64,000 nucleotides of DNA from Lachnospiraceae bacterium. GTDB taxonomy: Bacteria > Bacillota > Clostridia > Lachnospirales > Lachnospiraceae. The position numbers were made by a program, and so were the translations under genes. A model generated the notes under the pieces. It made no database searches. It was given only the letters and a program-made list of their open reading frames with translations, and was not told where the DNA came from. The DNA lies in assembly GCA_017474455.1 (NCBI GenBank), contig JAFVHP010000037.1, forward strand, positions 1 to 64,000, in the 5' to 3' direction. How positions within the stretch are numbered: position 1 is the first letter of the stretch; each line of letters opens with the position of its first letter. This document shows, piece after piece, positions 35,254 to 45,263 of the stretch.

Positions 35254-37022
35254 CAAAGTATGTAAATATCTGCGGCTTTATCATCTTTCTCATCGCCGCG
35301 GCGGCTGCGATCGCTGCGGCAGGACGGACTGACGCCGCGGGTAACGGTGAAGCGGAAAGCTCCCGGAAGAAGGATCTGTGGTTCGCGGCTGCCCTTGCGG
35401 TATTTACGGCAGCAGGGTTTATCCTGCGCTTTTACAGGCTGTCTTCCCTGCCTTACGGCATGCAGCAGGATGAGGCGTCCATCGGATATGAAGCCTGGTC
35501 GTTGCTCAATTACGGCGTCGACAGGTTCCTGAATCCCTGGCCCGTTTATCCGATCACATACGGATCGGGCGGCGGAAGCCCGCTGATGATCTATCTGACG
35601 ATGCTGCCCGTACGGTTATTCGGCCGGACCGTCTTTGCCGTCCGGTTCCTTCCGGCGCTTTTCGGCAGCCTTGGCATCCCGCTCTTCGGGGTACTCATGA
35701 AAAAGGCGCGGGGTACGCCGGCGGCCATCGCCGCAATGCTGCTGCTTGTGCTGAATCCGTGGCATATGGTGTTTTCCCGCTGGGCACTGGACAGCAACGC
35801 GGTGCCTTTTTTTGAACTGGCCATGCTGGCGCTTCTCTTTTGGGGAGCGGCAAAGAAACACACAGTGCTTCTTGCGGCCGGGGCATTCTTTGGCGCTATC
35901 CTCCTTTATGCATACGGCACGGCGACTGTCGTAGTACCGGTCTTTTTTATACTGGCCGCGGTCTTCCTTGTCCGTTCGGGAAGAGTCCTGGTAAAGCAGG
36001 TCGTCGTATGCGCCGCGGTCTTCCTTGTAACGGCGCTCCCGCTGCTTGTCTTCTACGCGGTGAATTATCTGGGGCTGCCGGAGTTCAGCACCGGCGTGTT
36101 TTCCGTGCAGCGCTTTACCGCCTCCAGGAATACCTTTTACACCTTTGACAGATCGCTTCCTTCGAAGATCGGATATAATTTCATCTGGCTCATCCGGCTG
36201 GCCGTCACCGGAGTCGAAAAAGGGGAACTGTATTCCACCTTTGTGCCGGGATATGCCCAGATGTTCAGGTTTACCTTCCCGCTGACCTTCGCCGGCATAT
36301 GGAGCGCGGTACGCGGGAAGCGGAAACGGTCCATGGCAGACGCGGATAGTGTCCTTCCGGCCATGATGCTGATCCTTTCCGGCTGTATTTTTGTATTCAG
36401 CCTGTTCATTGAGCCGAACATCAACCGTATGATCCTGCTCCTTGTCCCGCTTGTTTATTTCCAGGCGGAAGGCGCGGCTTTTATAGTCGGATGTGTCCGC
36501 AGCGGCCAAAGATCCGCGAAGCAGGGAAATACCCTCACCACAGCCCTGGCCTTAGCGGCGCTGCTTATCTGGGCGGCGGCGGCAACGCTTTTCGTGCACG
36601 ACTATTTCGGCGAAGACTATGCGGTATCCCTGGAGGAATACTTTATGCCGGGATACGGGGAAGCGGTACAGGACGCTGCCGCGTATGCCGGGGAGCTGGA
36701 GAAAGCGGATCCCGCAGGCGCTGCGGTGCCTGTTATCTCGACCTATCAGAGGCTCTCGTCTCCCTTCATGATCGCCCTGTTCTATACCGGGACTCCTCCC
36801 GAAGAATTCGCCGGCAGCGCCAGATGGCGGCTGGCAGTGGAATTTTATGTGGCTGACGGCTTCGGAAGATATTCCTTCGGTCTGCCTGAAGGGTTTGACG
36901 CGGAGGATGACGCGGAAGAAAAAACAGTCTATATATTATATAAGGATGAAGCGGCCGGTCTGTCAGAGGAAGAGTTCGTGATCAGCCGGCACGGCAATTA
37001 CGCAGCGGTTTACAGAAAATAG
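35250..37022 (+). CDS. GT39/ArnT-like membrane glycosyltransferase
   Basis: 590 residues with about ten to twelve transmembrane helices. After the first helices come [24 protein letters not shown], where D-E in the first external loop is the catalytic signature of GT-C enzymes (PMT/ArnT type) using lipid-linked sugars. The C-terminal 130 residues form a soluble exterior domain. The acceptor is unknown. It overlaps the uvrA stop by four bases, so it is co-transcribed with the repair genes, probably without functional relation. Confidence 0.75.
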   Translation: MTKYVNICGFIIFLIAAAAAIAAAGRTDAAGNGEAESSRKKDLWFAAALAVFTAAGFILRFYRLSSLPYGMQQDEASIGYEAWSLLNYGVDRFLNPWPVYPITYGSGGGSPLMIYLTMLPVRLFGRTVFAVRFLPALFGSLGIPLFGVLMKKARGTPAAIAAMLLLVLNPWHMVFSRWALDSNAVPFFELAMLALLFWGAAKKHTVLLAAGAFFGAILLYAYGTATVVVPVFFILAAVFLVRSGRVLVKQVVVCAAVFLVTALPLLVFYAVNYLGLPEFSTGVFSVQRFTASRNTFYTFDRSLPSKIGYNFIWLIRLAVTGVEKGELYSTFVPGYAQMFRFTFPLTFAGIWSAVRGKRKRSMADADSVLPAMMLILSGCIFVFSLFIEPNINRMILLLVPLVYFQAEGAAFIVGCVRSGQRSAKQGNTLTTALALAALLIWAAAATLFVHDYFGEDYAVSLEEYFMPGYGEAVQDAAAYAGELEKADPAGAAVPVISTYQRLSSPFMIALFYTGTPPEEFAGSARWRLAVEFYVADGFGRYSFGLPEGFDAEDDAEEKTVYILYKDEAAGLSEEEFVISRHGNYAAVYRK

Positions 37023-37031
37023 CTCAATACT

Positions 37032-37060
37032 TTGAAAAACCGTACCGCCTATACTATAAT
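37032..37060 (+). promoter_or_regulatory. Sigma-70 type promoter of mreB
   Basis: TTGAAA (37032-37037), exactly 17 bases, TATAAT (37055-37060). The 100-base leader contains two GC-rich hairpins, AGCGCC/GGCGCT (37078-37093) and GGCGCG/CGCGCC (37124-37139). Confidence 0.75.
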
Positions 37061-37164
37061 TGGTTTACTCTTTCAGGAGCGCCAAAGGGCGCTTCGGGAA
37101 GGGATACGGAAACAGCTTTTAAAGGCGCGTCGGCGCGCCATTCCGGAGGATAATACTTAAATTT

Positions 37165-38166
37165 ATGGCATATTCTGATATCGGGATAGATCTGGGCACG
37201 GCAAGCGTGCTCGTTTATATAAGGGGCAGGGGCGTCGTACTGAAGGAGCCTTCTGTCGTGGCTTTCGACAGGGATACCGACAAGATCAAGGCCATCGGCG
37301 AAGACGCCCGGCTGATGCTGGGCAGGACGCCCGGCAATATCGTTGCGGTCAGGCCTCTGCGTCAGGGTGTTATTTCAAACTATACGGTCACCGAAAAAAT
37401 GATGAAATACTTCATCCAGAAAGCTGTCGGGAGGCGTACGTTCAGAAAACCCAGGATCGCGGTCTGTGTTCCCAGCGGTGTGACCGAAGTCGAGAAAAAA
37501 GCGGTCGAAGACGCCACATTCCAGGCCGGCGCCAGGGAGGTCTTCATCATTGAGGAGCCCATCGCGGCTGCGATAGGCGCAGGCATCGATATTTCCAAGG
37601 CCAGAGGCAACATGGTGGTGGATATCGGCGGCGGTACCACCGATATCGCGGTCATCTCGCTCGGCGGGACGGTCGTATCGGAGTCCATCAAGGTGGCCGG
37701 TGATGACTTTGACGATGCCATCGTCCGCTACATGCGCAAGAAATTCAACCTGCTCGTCGGCGAGCGGACGGCCGAGGATCTCAAGATCCGCATCGGCTGC
37801 TGTTATCCGCGTCCGGAAGCGGAGTTCGCCGAGGTAAGGGGAAGGAACCTTGTGACCGGCCTTCCCAGGACGATACAGGTCTCGACGGAAGAAATGGTAG
37901 AAGCCCTTCGCGAGCCGACCAACCAGATCGTTGAAGCCGTACATACAGTACTTGAAAAGACCCCGCCGGAACTGGCCGCGGACATAGCGGACAGAGGGAT
38001 CGTACTGACCGGAGGAGGATCGCTCCTGCAGGGACTCGAGGAACTTCTGACCAGCAAGACCGGTATCAATACCGTGACGGCGGAAGATCCCATGACAGCC
38101 GTCGCGATCGGCACCGGCAGGTACGTTGAATTCATTTCGGGCCAGGGCTTTATGAGGGAAGGCTGA
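37165..38166 (+). CDS. MreB/Mbl-family rod shape-determining actin homologue
   Basis: 333 residues, the usual length. Actin-fold motifs: phosphate 1 GIDLGTASVLVYIRGRG, phosphate 2 VVDIGGGTTDIAVISLGG, adenosine loop VLTGGGSLLQGLEE. It polymerises under the membrane and guides peptidoglycan synthesis. It stands alone, without mreC/mreD, which points to a Mbl or MreBH paralogue rather than the main mreBCD copy. GGAGG lies 13 bases before the ATG. Confidence 0.93.
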   Translation: MAYSDIGIDLGTASVLVYIRGRGVVLKEPSVVAFDRDTDKIKAIGEDARLMLGRTPGNIVAVRPLRQGVISNYTVTEKMMKYFIQKAVGRRTFRKPRIAVCVPSGVTEVEKKAVEDATFQAGAREVFIIEEPIAAAIGAGIDISKARGNMVVDIGGGTTDIAVISLGGTVVSESIKVAGDDFDDAIVRYMRKKFNLLVGERTAEDLKIRIGCCYPRPEAEFAEVRGRNLVTGLPRTIQVSTEEMVEALREPTNQIVEAVHTVLEKTPPELAADIADRGIVLTGGGSLLQGLEELLTSKTGINTVTAEDPMTAVAIGTGRYVEFISGQGFMREG

Positions 38167-38206
38167 ATCATTACTGCCGGCCCGGCATCTTCGTCATCAT
38201 CATTCC

Positions 38207-40420
38207 ATGGAAGTTCTTAAAGGCTATGTGAGCCGCATCGTCTTCAGAAACGAAAACAACGCCTATACGGTATTTGAACTGGTGCAGGGAACAGAGACTG
38301 TGACCTGCACCGGTATTATTGCGTCCCTGACAGAAGGCGAAAGCTGTATCCTTTCCGGCCGCATGGTCAGCCATCCCGTTTACGGTGAACAGTTCCATAC
38401 GGAAACATATGAGGCCTGCGCGCCTGAAGGCCTGCAGGCTGTGCAGCGCTATCTTTCGTCCGGCGCCGTTAAGGGAGTCGGCATGGCGCTGGCGGAAAGG
38501 ATCGTGAAAGCCTTCGGGGACGATACCATGCGTGTCCTTGATGAAGAGCCGGAGAGGCTGTGCGAGATCAAAGGCATCAGTGAGAGGATGGCCCGGGAGA
38601 TCGCCGCGCAGCTCGAGGGCAGGAAAGATCTGCGGGAAGCACTGGTATTTATGGAAGGATACGGCCTGAGAGGACAGGCCGCTCTGGACATCTACAGGAC
38701 TTACGGATCGGAACTCTACACCGTGATCCGCCATTATCCATACCGCCTGTATTACGAGATAGACGGGATCGGTTTTGCCAAAGCAGACGAGATCGCAGCC
38801 CGGACAGGGGCAGTCACGGATCCGGACGAAAGGATCAGGGCAGCGCTGGTCTATATCCTTACGCTGGCGCTCGGTGACGGGAATATCTACCTTCCGATGA
38901 ATGAACTGGTTCAGGAATGCATGAAACTGCTGTCCGCGGGAGCCGATGAGGACAGCATCCGGATCCAGGCTTCCAATATGGCTATGGACGGCAGGCTCGT
39001 CATTCGCAGGGAGGGTGAAGTCTATCTCAGAAGATGCTGGCTGACAGAGCAGGAGATCGCCGCCAGACTGACCATGCTGGACAGCGTCCGCCCCGACCGG
39101 GAAGAAGTCAGAAGACTGAAGAGGCTGACGGAAACGGTGCTCCGCGAGGAAGAGACCGTACCGGACATGGAGCAGGAAGAAGCGCTGCGGTATGCGGCGG
39201 AGAGGACGGTGCTCCTTATCACCGGAGGCCCCGGTACGGGCAAGACGACGGGGATCAACGCCATCATCCGCATGTTCGTGCGCGCGGGTATGGACGTTGT
39301 GCTGGCCGCGCCGACGGGCAGGGCAGCGCACAGGATGAGTGAAGCGACAGGCTTTGAAGCCTCTACGCTGCACCGCCTGCTGGGTGTCCGGCCGGACAGG
39401 GACGCGGCCGGGACCAGTTTTGAAAAAGACGAAGACGAACCGCTGGAAGCGGATGCCGTCATTGTCGATGAAATGTCCATGGTGGATGAATTCATTTTTC
39501 ATGCCCTGCTGAAAGCGCTCCGGCCGGGCACAAGGCTGATCATGGTCGGCGATACCGACCAGCTGCCGAGCGTGGGCCCGGGAAGCGTGCTCAAAGACAT
39601 CATCGGTTCGGGAAGGTTTGCCTGTGTGAGGCTGGAGCACGTATTCCGCCAGGCTGCCCAAAGCGGCATCGTCATGAACGCCCACAGGATACTGGAGGGA
39701 AAAGGGACCGTTCTCGACAACAAAAGCAGCGACTTTTTCTTCCTGAAGAGAAACGACCCGGCAGTCATCTACAAGCATATGGTAGAACTCAAGCGCGACA
39801 GGCTGCCTGCATGGCTGGGCTGCAGCCCGGTAGACATACAGATACTGACGCCAATGAAAAAAGGCCCGCTGGGGGCTGTCAGGCTGAACCGGGTGCTGCA
39901 GAGCGTCCTGAATCCGGAAGATAGGCGCAAAGCCGAGATCAGGTACGGGGAAAGTGTTTTCAGGGTCGGGGATAAAGTCATGCAGACCTGCAACGATTAC
40001 CAGCTGGCGTATGAAAAGCGTGACAGCACGGGTTTTCCGACGGAGACAGGGACAGGGATCTATAACGGTGATTTCGGCGTGATCGAAGATATCGACAGAG
40101 CGGCGGGGACACTTACGATCCGCTTTGACGACGACAGGATCGTGGATTATCCGGTCCAGTCTTTGGAAGACCTTGAACTGGCCTATGCCATCACAGTCCA
40201 TAAATCCCAGGGATCTGAATATACGGCGGTGCTTCTTACCCTTATGCCGGGCCCCGAGACCCTGTTCAACAGGAACCTGCTTTATACCGCGGTGACAAGG
40301 GCAAGGGAAGCGGTCGTTATCCTGGGCGACGAGAATACGATAAGGAGCATGGAGAACAATACTGCACAGAATATCAGATATACAGGACTTATGCAGGCCC
40401 TTGCTGACTGCATCGGCTGA
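38207..40420 (+). CDS. recD2: RecD2-type ATP-dependent 5'-3' DNA helicase
   Basis: 737 residues. An N-terminal OB-like domain and helix-hairpin-helix region (KGVGMALAERIVKAFGD, EIKGISERMAREIAAQL) precede SF1B motifs: Walker A ITGGPGTGKTTGINAI near 340, Walker B VIVDEMSMVDE, motif III MVGDTDQLPSVGPG and motif VI AITVHKSQGSEY. This order defines RecD2, which acts in replication-fork repair outside RecBCD. No ribosome site is evident before ATG 38207. The last 20 bases overlap comF. Confidence 0.93.
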   Translation: MEVLKGYVSRIVFRNENNAYTVFELVQGTETVTCTGIIASLTEGESCILSGRMVSHPVYGEQFHTETYEACAPEGLQAVQRYLSSGAVKGVGMALAERIVKAFGDDTMRVLDEEPERLCEIKGISERMAREIAAQLEGRKDLREALVFMEGYGLRGQAALDIYRTYGSELYTVIRHYPYRLYYEIDGIGFAKADEIAARTGAVTDPDERIRAALVYILTLALGDGNIYLPMNELVQECMKLLSAGADEDSIRIQASNMAMDGRLVIRREGEVYLRRCWLTEQEIAARLTMLDSVRPDREEVRRLKRLTETVLREEETVPDMEQEEALRYAAERTVLLITGGPGTGKTTGINAIIRMFVRAGMDVVLAAPTGRAAHRMSEATGFEASTLHRLLGVRPDRDAAGTSFEKDEDEPLEADAVIVDEMSMVDEFIFHALLKALRPGTRLIMVGDTDQLPSVGPGSVLKDIIGSGRFACVRLEHVFRQAAQSGIVMNAHRILEGKGTVLDNKSSDFFFLKRNDPAVIYKHMVELKRDRLPAWLGCSPVDIQILTPMKKGPLGAVRLNRVLQSVLNPEDRRKAEIRYGESVFRVGDKVMQTCNDYQLAYEKRDSTGFPTETGTGIYNGDFGVIEDIDRAAGTLTIRFDDDRIVDYPVQSLEDLELAYAITVHKSQGSEYTAVLLTLMPGPETLFNRNLLYTAVTRAREAVVILGDENTIRSMENNTAQNIRYTGLMQALADCIG

Positions 40421-41129
40421 TCTTGTTTTTCCGAGGCGGTGTCCTGTCTGCGACCGGCCTGTGCGCCCGTTCGGCGCCCTGATCTGCGATGAATGCAGCA
40501 ATAAGCCGGTACGTACAGAGGATGCAGCCAAGTACGGCGTTTTCTGCCGGAAATGCGGCCGGCCGCTGAAGACGCCGGAGAGTGTGGCTGACGGCCGGTG
40601 CGGAAGCTGCCGGGACCAGGGGCATTTATTTATGCGGGGAACGGCCGTCTTCATGTATGCCGGCATGAAAGACTCGCTGTACAGGTTCAAATATGAAGGA
40701 CGGGCGGAATACGCGGACTACTACGCGGGGGAAATGGCCCTGAAGCTTACCGGGTACTTCAGGCCGGACGAGGCGCAGCTTATCGTCCCGGTACCTTTGG
40801 ATAAGAACAGGCAAAAAAGCAGAGGATACAACCAGGCGGGCCTTCTTGCCGGAGGTATCTGCAAAAGGACGGGACTGCCGCTGGGAGAGCACGCGCTTGA
40901 ACGTGTAAGACGCACGCTCCCGATGAAATCCGTAACGGCCGCCGAAAGGCGTGATAATTTGAAAAACGCTTTTATTGCTCATAGTAATGATGTAAAATTT
41001 AAGATGATTATGCTTGTTGACGATATCTATACTACCGGCGCAACGATGGATGCCTGCGCGATGGCGTGCCTTTCAGCCGGAGCCGCGGGAGTGAGCTTTA
41101 TTACTCTCGCGATCGGAGAAGATGCATGA
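40401..41129 (+). CDS. ComF-family phosphoribosyltransferase-like protein
   Basis: 242 residues from a TTG at 40401. An N-terminal zinc finger (CPVCDRPV ... CDEC ... FCRKCG ... CGSC) and a C-terminal type I PRTase motif MLVDDIYTTGATMDACA, the standard ComF architecture linked to DNA uptake and processing. The start is uncertain, since no upstream ATG is in frame. The 3' part (40960-41040) is clearly more AT-rich than the rest. It overlaps recD2 and, by ATGA, the next gene. Confidence 0.88.
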   Translation: MLTASADLVFPRRCPVCDRPVRPFGALICDECSNKPVRTEDAAKYGVFCRKCGRPLKTPESVADGRCGSCRDQGHLFMRGTAVFMYAGMKDSLYRFKYEGRAEYADYYAGEMALKLTGYFRPDEAQLIVPVPLDKNRQKSRGYNQAGLLAGGICKRTGLPLGEHALERVRRTLPMKSVTAAERRDNLKNAFIAHSNDVKFKMIMLVDDIYTTGATMDACAMACLSAGAAGVSFITLAIGEDA

Positions 41130-41527
41130 TAAACGACGAACGCGTATACCAGATGACACAGATCGCTCTGTATGAAAAACAGGACGGAGCCGCTGATGAG
41201 AGGATCAGGTCATACTACAGGACAGATTACCTGTCCATGCAGATGATGGTCTCTTTTTTCTGCGGGTCGATCTGCTTCGCGCTGATCTTTGGTGTGTACG
41301 CAATCTATCATTTTGACGAGCTTCTGCTGAAGGTCTACGGAGAGGACGTGGTCGCGCTGATCACGCAGATCGTCCTCTACTACCTGATCTTCATTGTGGC
41401 GTTCCTGCTTCTGACTTTCATAATCTATTTCTTTCGCTACAGGAGCGCGCTTGCCAATCAAAGGCTCCTGTATAAGGCTTACGGGAAACTGATGGAAAGC
41501 TACGAAGCGGAAGAGGGGCAGAGGTGA
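41126..41527 (+). CDS. Two-helix membrane protein of unknown function
   Basis: 133 residues from ATG 41126, coupled to comF by ATGA with CGGAGAA upstream. A hydrophilic N-terminus (about 30 residues), two long hydrophobic helices (MMVSFFCGSICFALIFGVYAI and IVLYYLIFIVAFLLLTFIIYFF, cited as spans), then a charged C-terminal helix (ANQRLLYKAYGKLMESYEAEEG). I do not recognise a family. It lies upstream of cdaA with another unknown membrane protein, so a role in the same envelope or c-di-AMP context is possible. Confidence 0.65.
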   Translation: MINDERVYQMTQIALYEKQDGAADERIRSYYRTDYLSMQMMVSFFCGSICFALIFGVYAIYHFDELLLKVYGEDVVALITQIVLYYLIFIVAFLLLTFIIYFFRYRSALANQRLLYKAYGKLMESYEAEEGQR

Positions 41528-41531
41528 CTGT

Positions 41532-42677
41532 ATGCTGATGCTGTTGGAATACAGAGAAAAACTGATAAGTATCTACCGGAGTTTTGAAAACTATATACGT
41601 CCCGCATTCAGGTTCATCGCACTGCTTCTGGTGATGATCGAACTGAACGCGTCCACCGGTTACAGCGATACGCTTTCGGGGATGCTGCCGACCCTGATCA
41701 TCGCGCTGCTCGGCGCGCTGATCCCGGTGAATTATACCGCGGCGATACTGCTGATCGTGACCACGCTCCAGCTGTATTCCCTGTCCCTTGAGACCGGTAT
41801 CATCATGGCGGGACTGATGCTCCTGATCTTCCTGGCCTATCTCAGGTTCTCACCGAAGGATACCTGGCTGCTGATCCTTATGCCGTTATTTGCAAAGCTT
41901 GGCATACCTTACCTGCTTGCCATAGCCGGCGGCCTTTTATATACGCCTTTTTCGGCGGTGAGCTGCGGGCTGGGGCTGCTGGTGGCCGGTTATATAGGAT
42001 ATGCGGCCGACAACAGCCAGAGCTTCAAGGATGCGGCTTCTTCCGAACTGGTCGAGCGTTTCCGTTTCGCCCTGGACGGCGTGGCGGATGATAAAAAGAT
42101 CATCCTTATGATCATATCCCTGGCAGGTATCGTTGTCGTCGTATGGGTCATCCGCAGGCTGCAGATCAAAATGGCATGGACGATAGCCATCGGCGCCGGC
42201 GCCGTGGCAGGTCTTCTCATCCTGCTGATCGGCGATATGCGTATGAACACCGGCATCTCTATAGGAGGGGCTTTCCTCGGGATGCTTGTTTCGGTCATCC
42301 TGGCCCTGGCCATACAGTTCATGATGTTCAACCTGGACTATTCGGGCATCGAGAACGTCCAGTTCGAGGATGACAGCTATTACTATTATGTCAGGGCAGT
42401 GCCGAAGGTCAGTGTCGCGGCGCCTGCCAGGACGGTCAAGAAGATCAGCCCTTCACGCGGCATGCGTGACGAGGCTGAACAGGCAGCGGGGAACAGGCCA
42501 CGGAAAAAGAAGAACAGAAAGCAGCCCGGGCCTGCGCCTGTATATGATGACACCCAGAGCCTGTATATGCAGGACGACGGCGATTACGATTTTGATCAGA
42601 ATTATGACGACGGCGGGTATTATCCGGAAGACGGCTATTACGCGGATGACGATGCCGGCGGCGGGAACTGGAGCTGA
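41532..42677 (+). CDS. Polytopic membrane protein upstream of cdaA, unknown function
   Basis: 381 residues with about eight transmembrane segments up to residue 275, then an unusual cytoplasmic tail: a basic, Pro-containing stretch (NRPRKKKNRKQPGP) followed by an acidic Tyr/Asp-rich end (DDGDYDFDQNYDDGGYYPEDG). Family not recognised. It is 4 bases after the previous gene and 11 bases before cdaA, so clearly in one operon with the cyclic-di-AMP genes. Confidence 0.65.
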   Translation: MLMLLEYREKLISIYRSFENYIRPAFRFIALLLVMIELNASTGYSDTLSGMLPTLIIALLGALIPVNYTAAILLIVTTLQLYSLSLETGIIMAGLMLLIFLAYLRFSPKDTWLLILMPLFAKLGIPYLLAIAGGLLYTPFSAVSCGLGLLVAGYIGYAADNSQSFKDAASSELVERFRFALDGVADDKKIILMIISLAGIVVVVWVIRRLQIKMAWTIAIGAGAVAGLLILLIGDMRMNTGISIGGAFLGMLVSVILALAIQFMMFNLDYSGIENVQFEDDSYYYYVRAVPKVSVAAPARTVKKISPSRGMRDEAEQAAGNRPRKKKNRKQPGPAPVYDDTQSLYMQDDGDYDFDQNYDDGGYYPEDGYYADDDAGGGNWS

Positions 42678-42688
42678 ACAGGATAATT

Positions 42689-43567
42689 ATGCAGCGTTTA
42701 CGGGCTATACTGTCTAATTATTTTACGGATATTCATATACCCAGCATCAGATGGACGGATATCGTTGAGATCATCGTCCTGGCGGTACTCATCTATTATC
42801 TGATGATCTGGATCAGGAAAACGAGGGCTTACGCGCTGCTGCGTATGCTCCTTATCGTTGCTGTATTTGTCATCATTGCAGCCCTCCTCAATATGACGAC
42901 GATCATGTGGGTGATCCAGCATGTCGCCAGTGTGGCGATCCTGGCTATCGTTGTGATCCTTCAGCCGGAGCTGAGGCACGGGCTGATGGAACTCGGGCAG
43001 AAGAACTGGGTCGGGAGCATCCTGCAGCTTGGCGGCAGTGAAAACGGGCGGTTCTCAGACCGGACGATCGATGAGATCATCAGGGCATGCGCGGAAATGG
43101 CCAAGGTCAGGACCGGCGTCCTCATCGTCATAGAGCAGGAGATACCGCTGACGGAATTCGAAGACACCGGCATCGAGATCGATGCGGTCGTATCCAGCCA
43201 GCTCCTGATCAATATTTTCGAAAAGAATACGCCCCTGCATGACGGGGCCGTGATCGTACGCGGCGACAGAGTCGTCGCTGCCACATGCTACCTGCCGCTT
43301 TCCGAGCGGCCGATCGACAAGGACCTGGGGACAAGGCACCGCGCCGCCCTCGGCATGGCGGAAAGTTCCGACGCGCTGGTCATCGTCGTTTCCGAGGAAA
43401 CAGGGCATATCAGCCTGGCGTACAGAGGAGATCTGGACAGAGATGTCGATGCCGGCACTCTCAAGGCTGCACTGGTGAAGATCCAGAACAAGAGCGAGCA
43501 GGACCAGCCGAAGGGTATTTTCAGATTCTTTTCCAGAAAGGAGAAAAACGGTGAAAAAAACATCTGA
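42689..43567 (+). CDS. cdaA: Diadenylate cyclase CdaA
   Basis: 292 residues. Three N-terminal transmembrane helices are followed by a DAC (DisA_N) domain with the catalytic motifs PLHDGAVIVRGDRV and LGTRHRAALGMAE. It makes cyclic di-AMP from two ATP at the membrane, controlling potassium and cell-wall balance. The next gene, overlapping by 17 bases, is its regulator CdaR/YbbR; glmM, the usual third member, is not in this window. Confidence 0.95.
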   Translation: MQRLRAILSNYFTDIHIPSIRWTDIVEIIVLAVLIYYLMIWIRKTRAYALLRMLLIVAVFVIIAALLNMTTIMWVIQHVASVAILAIVVILQPELRHGLMELGQKNWVGSILQLGGSENGRFSDRTIDEIIRACAEMAKVRTGVLIVIEQEIPLTEFEDTGIEIDAVVSSQLLINIFEKNTPLHDGAVIVRGDRVVAATCYLPLSERPIDKDLGTRHRAALGMAESSDALVIVVSEETGHISLAYRGDLDRDVDAGTLKAALVKIQNKSEQDQPKGIFRFFSRKEKNGEKNI

Positions 43568-44858
43568 CAGACCGTGGTTTCTCCGCAATCTCCCGCTCAG
43601 GATCGTTTCTGTCATCATCGCGGCACTGATGTGGCTGCTTGTGACCAACGCCAGCAACCCGACGATCGTCATCCAGGTCAGCAGCGTGCCGGTCAAGCTG
43701 AGCAATACAGAGGTGATCACGGACCAGGGAATGGTCTATTCCGTCCTGGACAACACCGATTTTATCCCTACGGTCTATATCACCGCGCCCAGGTCGATCG
43801 CGGATGCCATACGGTCGGATAATGTCGTAGCGACTGCCGACCTCAGGGAACTGACCGCGGACAATACGGTCAGGATCAGACTGGACACCAATATTTACAG
43901 GAATCAGATCGAGAGCATATCCGGATCTAATGAGACTCTGCACCTTGCCATTGAGAACAGGACCAGGAAGACATTTACGATCCAGACGACGACAGTGGGC
44001 GACGTTGCGGAAGGATATGTGATCGGCGATGTGACGGCTGAACAGAACCAGCTCCGTGTCTCCGGCGCTGAATCTGTCGTTTCAGCCATAGACAGGGCTG
44101 TTGCTACGGTGGACGTCACAGGCGCGACCGGAAACATCTATACGGATGTGGATATCAGGCTGTATGACGGAGCCGGCAATGTGATCGATCCGGCCGGCCT
44201 GACGATGAATATCACCAAAGTCAGGGTGACGGCAACAGTGCTTATGACAAAAGATGTGCATATCGGCCTTGTCGGCGTTTCGGGCTTCCCTGCGTCGGGA
44301 TATCTGCTCAGCGGGGAGAACAGCATTACTCCCGACCATGCAGCGATAGCCGGCAGACCGTCGGCCCTTTCCGGGATAACAGAGATCATGCTGCCCGCGG
44401 ATGCGGTCAATGTGAGCGGAAGGGATACCACGCTGGTCAGGCAGATCAACATAAACAACTATCTGCCTGATAATACAAAACTGGCCGGACAGGGATTTGA
44501 AGGGATCGTCGAAGTCTCGATCGGTATCGTTCCGAAAGCCTATCAGACTGTCCAGATCGCCGCGGATTCCGTCGAACTGATCAATGTGCCGGAGGGATAT
44601 ATCGCGGGGACGCCGGCCCAGATCGAAGGGAGCGCGCCTGCTTCGATACCTGTAAAGATATCCGGGGAGGAAGCGGATGTGCTGTCCATCACGCCTGATA
44701 TGATCAGCGCTTATGCGGACCTGTCGGAAGTTTCTGACCAGATCAGCAGGATATCGGAGGCCGGAAGGATCCTTACGAATGTGAAGATAACGCTTCCGGA
44801 AGGCATTGAGCAGGAAGAGCCGGTCTCCATGACGATAGTCGTTGTAAAGAACGAGTAA
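43551..44858 (+). CDS. cdaR: CdaR (YbbR-domain) regulator of diadenylate cyclase
   Basis: 435 residues from GTG 43551 with AAGGAG upstream. A short cytoplasmic start, one transmembrane helix (IVSVIIAALMWLLVTNASNP), and about four extracellular YbbR repeats (recurrent VPVKL / V-x-V-x-I beta patterns). It binds CdaA and tunes its activity. Start lies inside the cdaA frame, so the two are coupled. Confidence 0.92.
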   Translation: MKKTSDRPWFLRNLPLRIVSVIIAALMWLLVTNASNPTIVIQVSSVPVKLSNTEVITDQGMVYSVLDNTDFIPTVYITAPRSIADAIRSDNVVATADLRELTADNTVRIRLDTNIYRNQIESISGSNETLHLAIENRTRKTFTIQTTTVGDVAEGYVIGDVTAEQNQLRVSGAESVVSAIDRAVATVDVTGATGNIYTDVDIRLYDGAGNVIDPAGLTMNITKVRVTATVLMTKDVHIGLVGVSGFPASGYLLSGENSITPDHAAIAGRPSALSGITEIMLPADAVNVSGRDTTLVRQININNYLPDNTKLAGQGFEGIVEVSIGIVPKAYQTVQIAADSVELINVPEGYIAGTPAQIEGSAPASIPVKISGEEADVLSITPDMISAYADLSEVSDQISRISEAGRILTNVKITLPEGIEQEEPVSMTIVVVKNE

Positions 44859-44896
44859 GGATCCTGAAATAAAAACTGTAAAGGGGTATGGCAAAA

Positions 44897-45160
44897 ATGG
44901 TTAGTCAAAAGGTGCTTATCAAGAATCCTACAGGGCTTCACTTGAGGCCGGCAGGCATCCTCTGCAAGGATGCCATGCAGTTCAAATCGCATATCACGTT
45001 TACATTCAAGGACACAACGGCCAATGCCAAGAGCGTCCTGAGCGTGCTGGGGGCGTGTGTCAAGTCAGGCGATGAGATCGAACTGTTCTGCGACGGACCC
45101 GATGAGGAAGAAGCCCTGCAGAGCCTGGTCAGTGAGATCGAGAGCGGGCTGGGCGAATAA
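44897..45160 (+). CDS. HPr-family phosphocarrier protein
   Basis: 87 residues from ATG 44897 (MVSQKVLIKNPTGLHLRPAG); AAGGGG ends 10 bases upstream of it, while ATG 44888 is too close to the site. Active His in GLHLRPAG and the regulatory Ser in NAKSVLSVL are both present, so it can serve in PTS phosphotransfer and, if phosphorylated by HPr kinase, in catabolite control. It sits after cdaR and before proS. Confidence 0.88.
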   Translation: MVSQKVLIKNPTGLHLRPAGILCKDAMQFKSHITFTFKDTTANAKSVLSVLGACVKSGDEIELFCDGPDEEEALQSLVSEIESGLGE

Positions 45161-45166
45161 AAAAAC

Positions 45167-45227
45167 CGAAGAATAATGCACCTGCATTATTCTTCGCTTC
45201 AAAGGTCTGCGCTGCGCGCAAACCTTT
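45167..45227 (+). terminator. Two tandem hairpins between ptsH and proS
   Basis: First, CGAAGAATAATGCA (45167-45180) pairs perfectly with TGCATTATTCTTCG (45183-45196). Second, AAAGGT/ACCTTT (45201-45206 with 45222-45227) encloses GCGC/GCGC. No plus-strand T-run follows either, but a minus-strand T-run follows the first (complement of the A tract at 45159-45165). Termination, processing or proS leader structure are all possible. Confidence 0.4.
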
Positions 45228-45263
45228 AAGATGATCTGATGCGGCAATAAATATGGAGGAAAT

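Noticed and set aside
38171..40690. 839-codon open frame on the minus strand
   Set aside because: Antisense to recD2 and the start of comF, which have full motif sets; the antisense protein is Arg/His/Cys-rich with no recognisable domain and arises from the GC-rich codon pattern.
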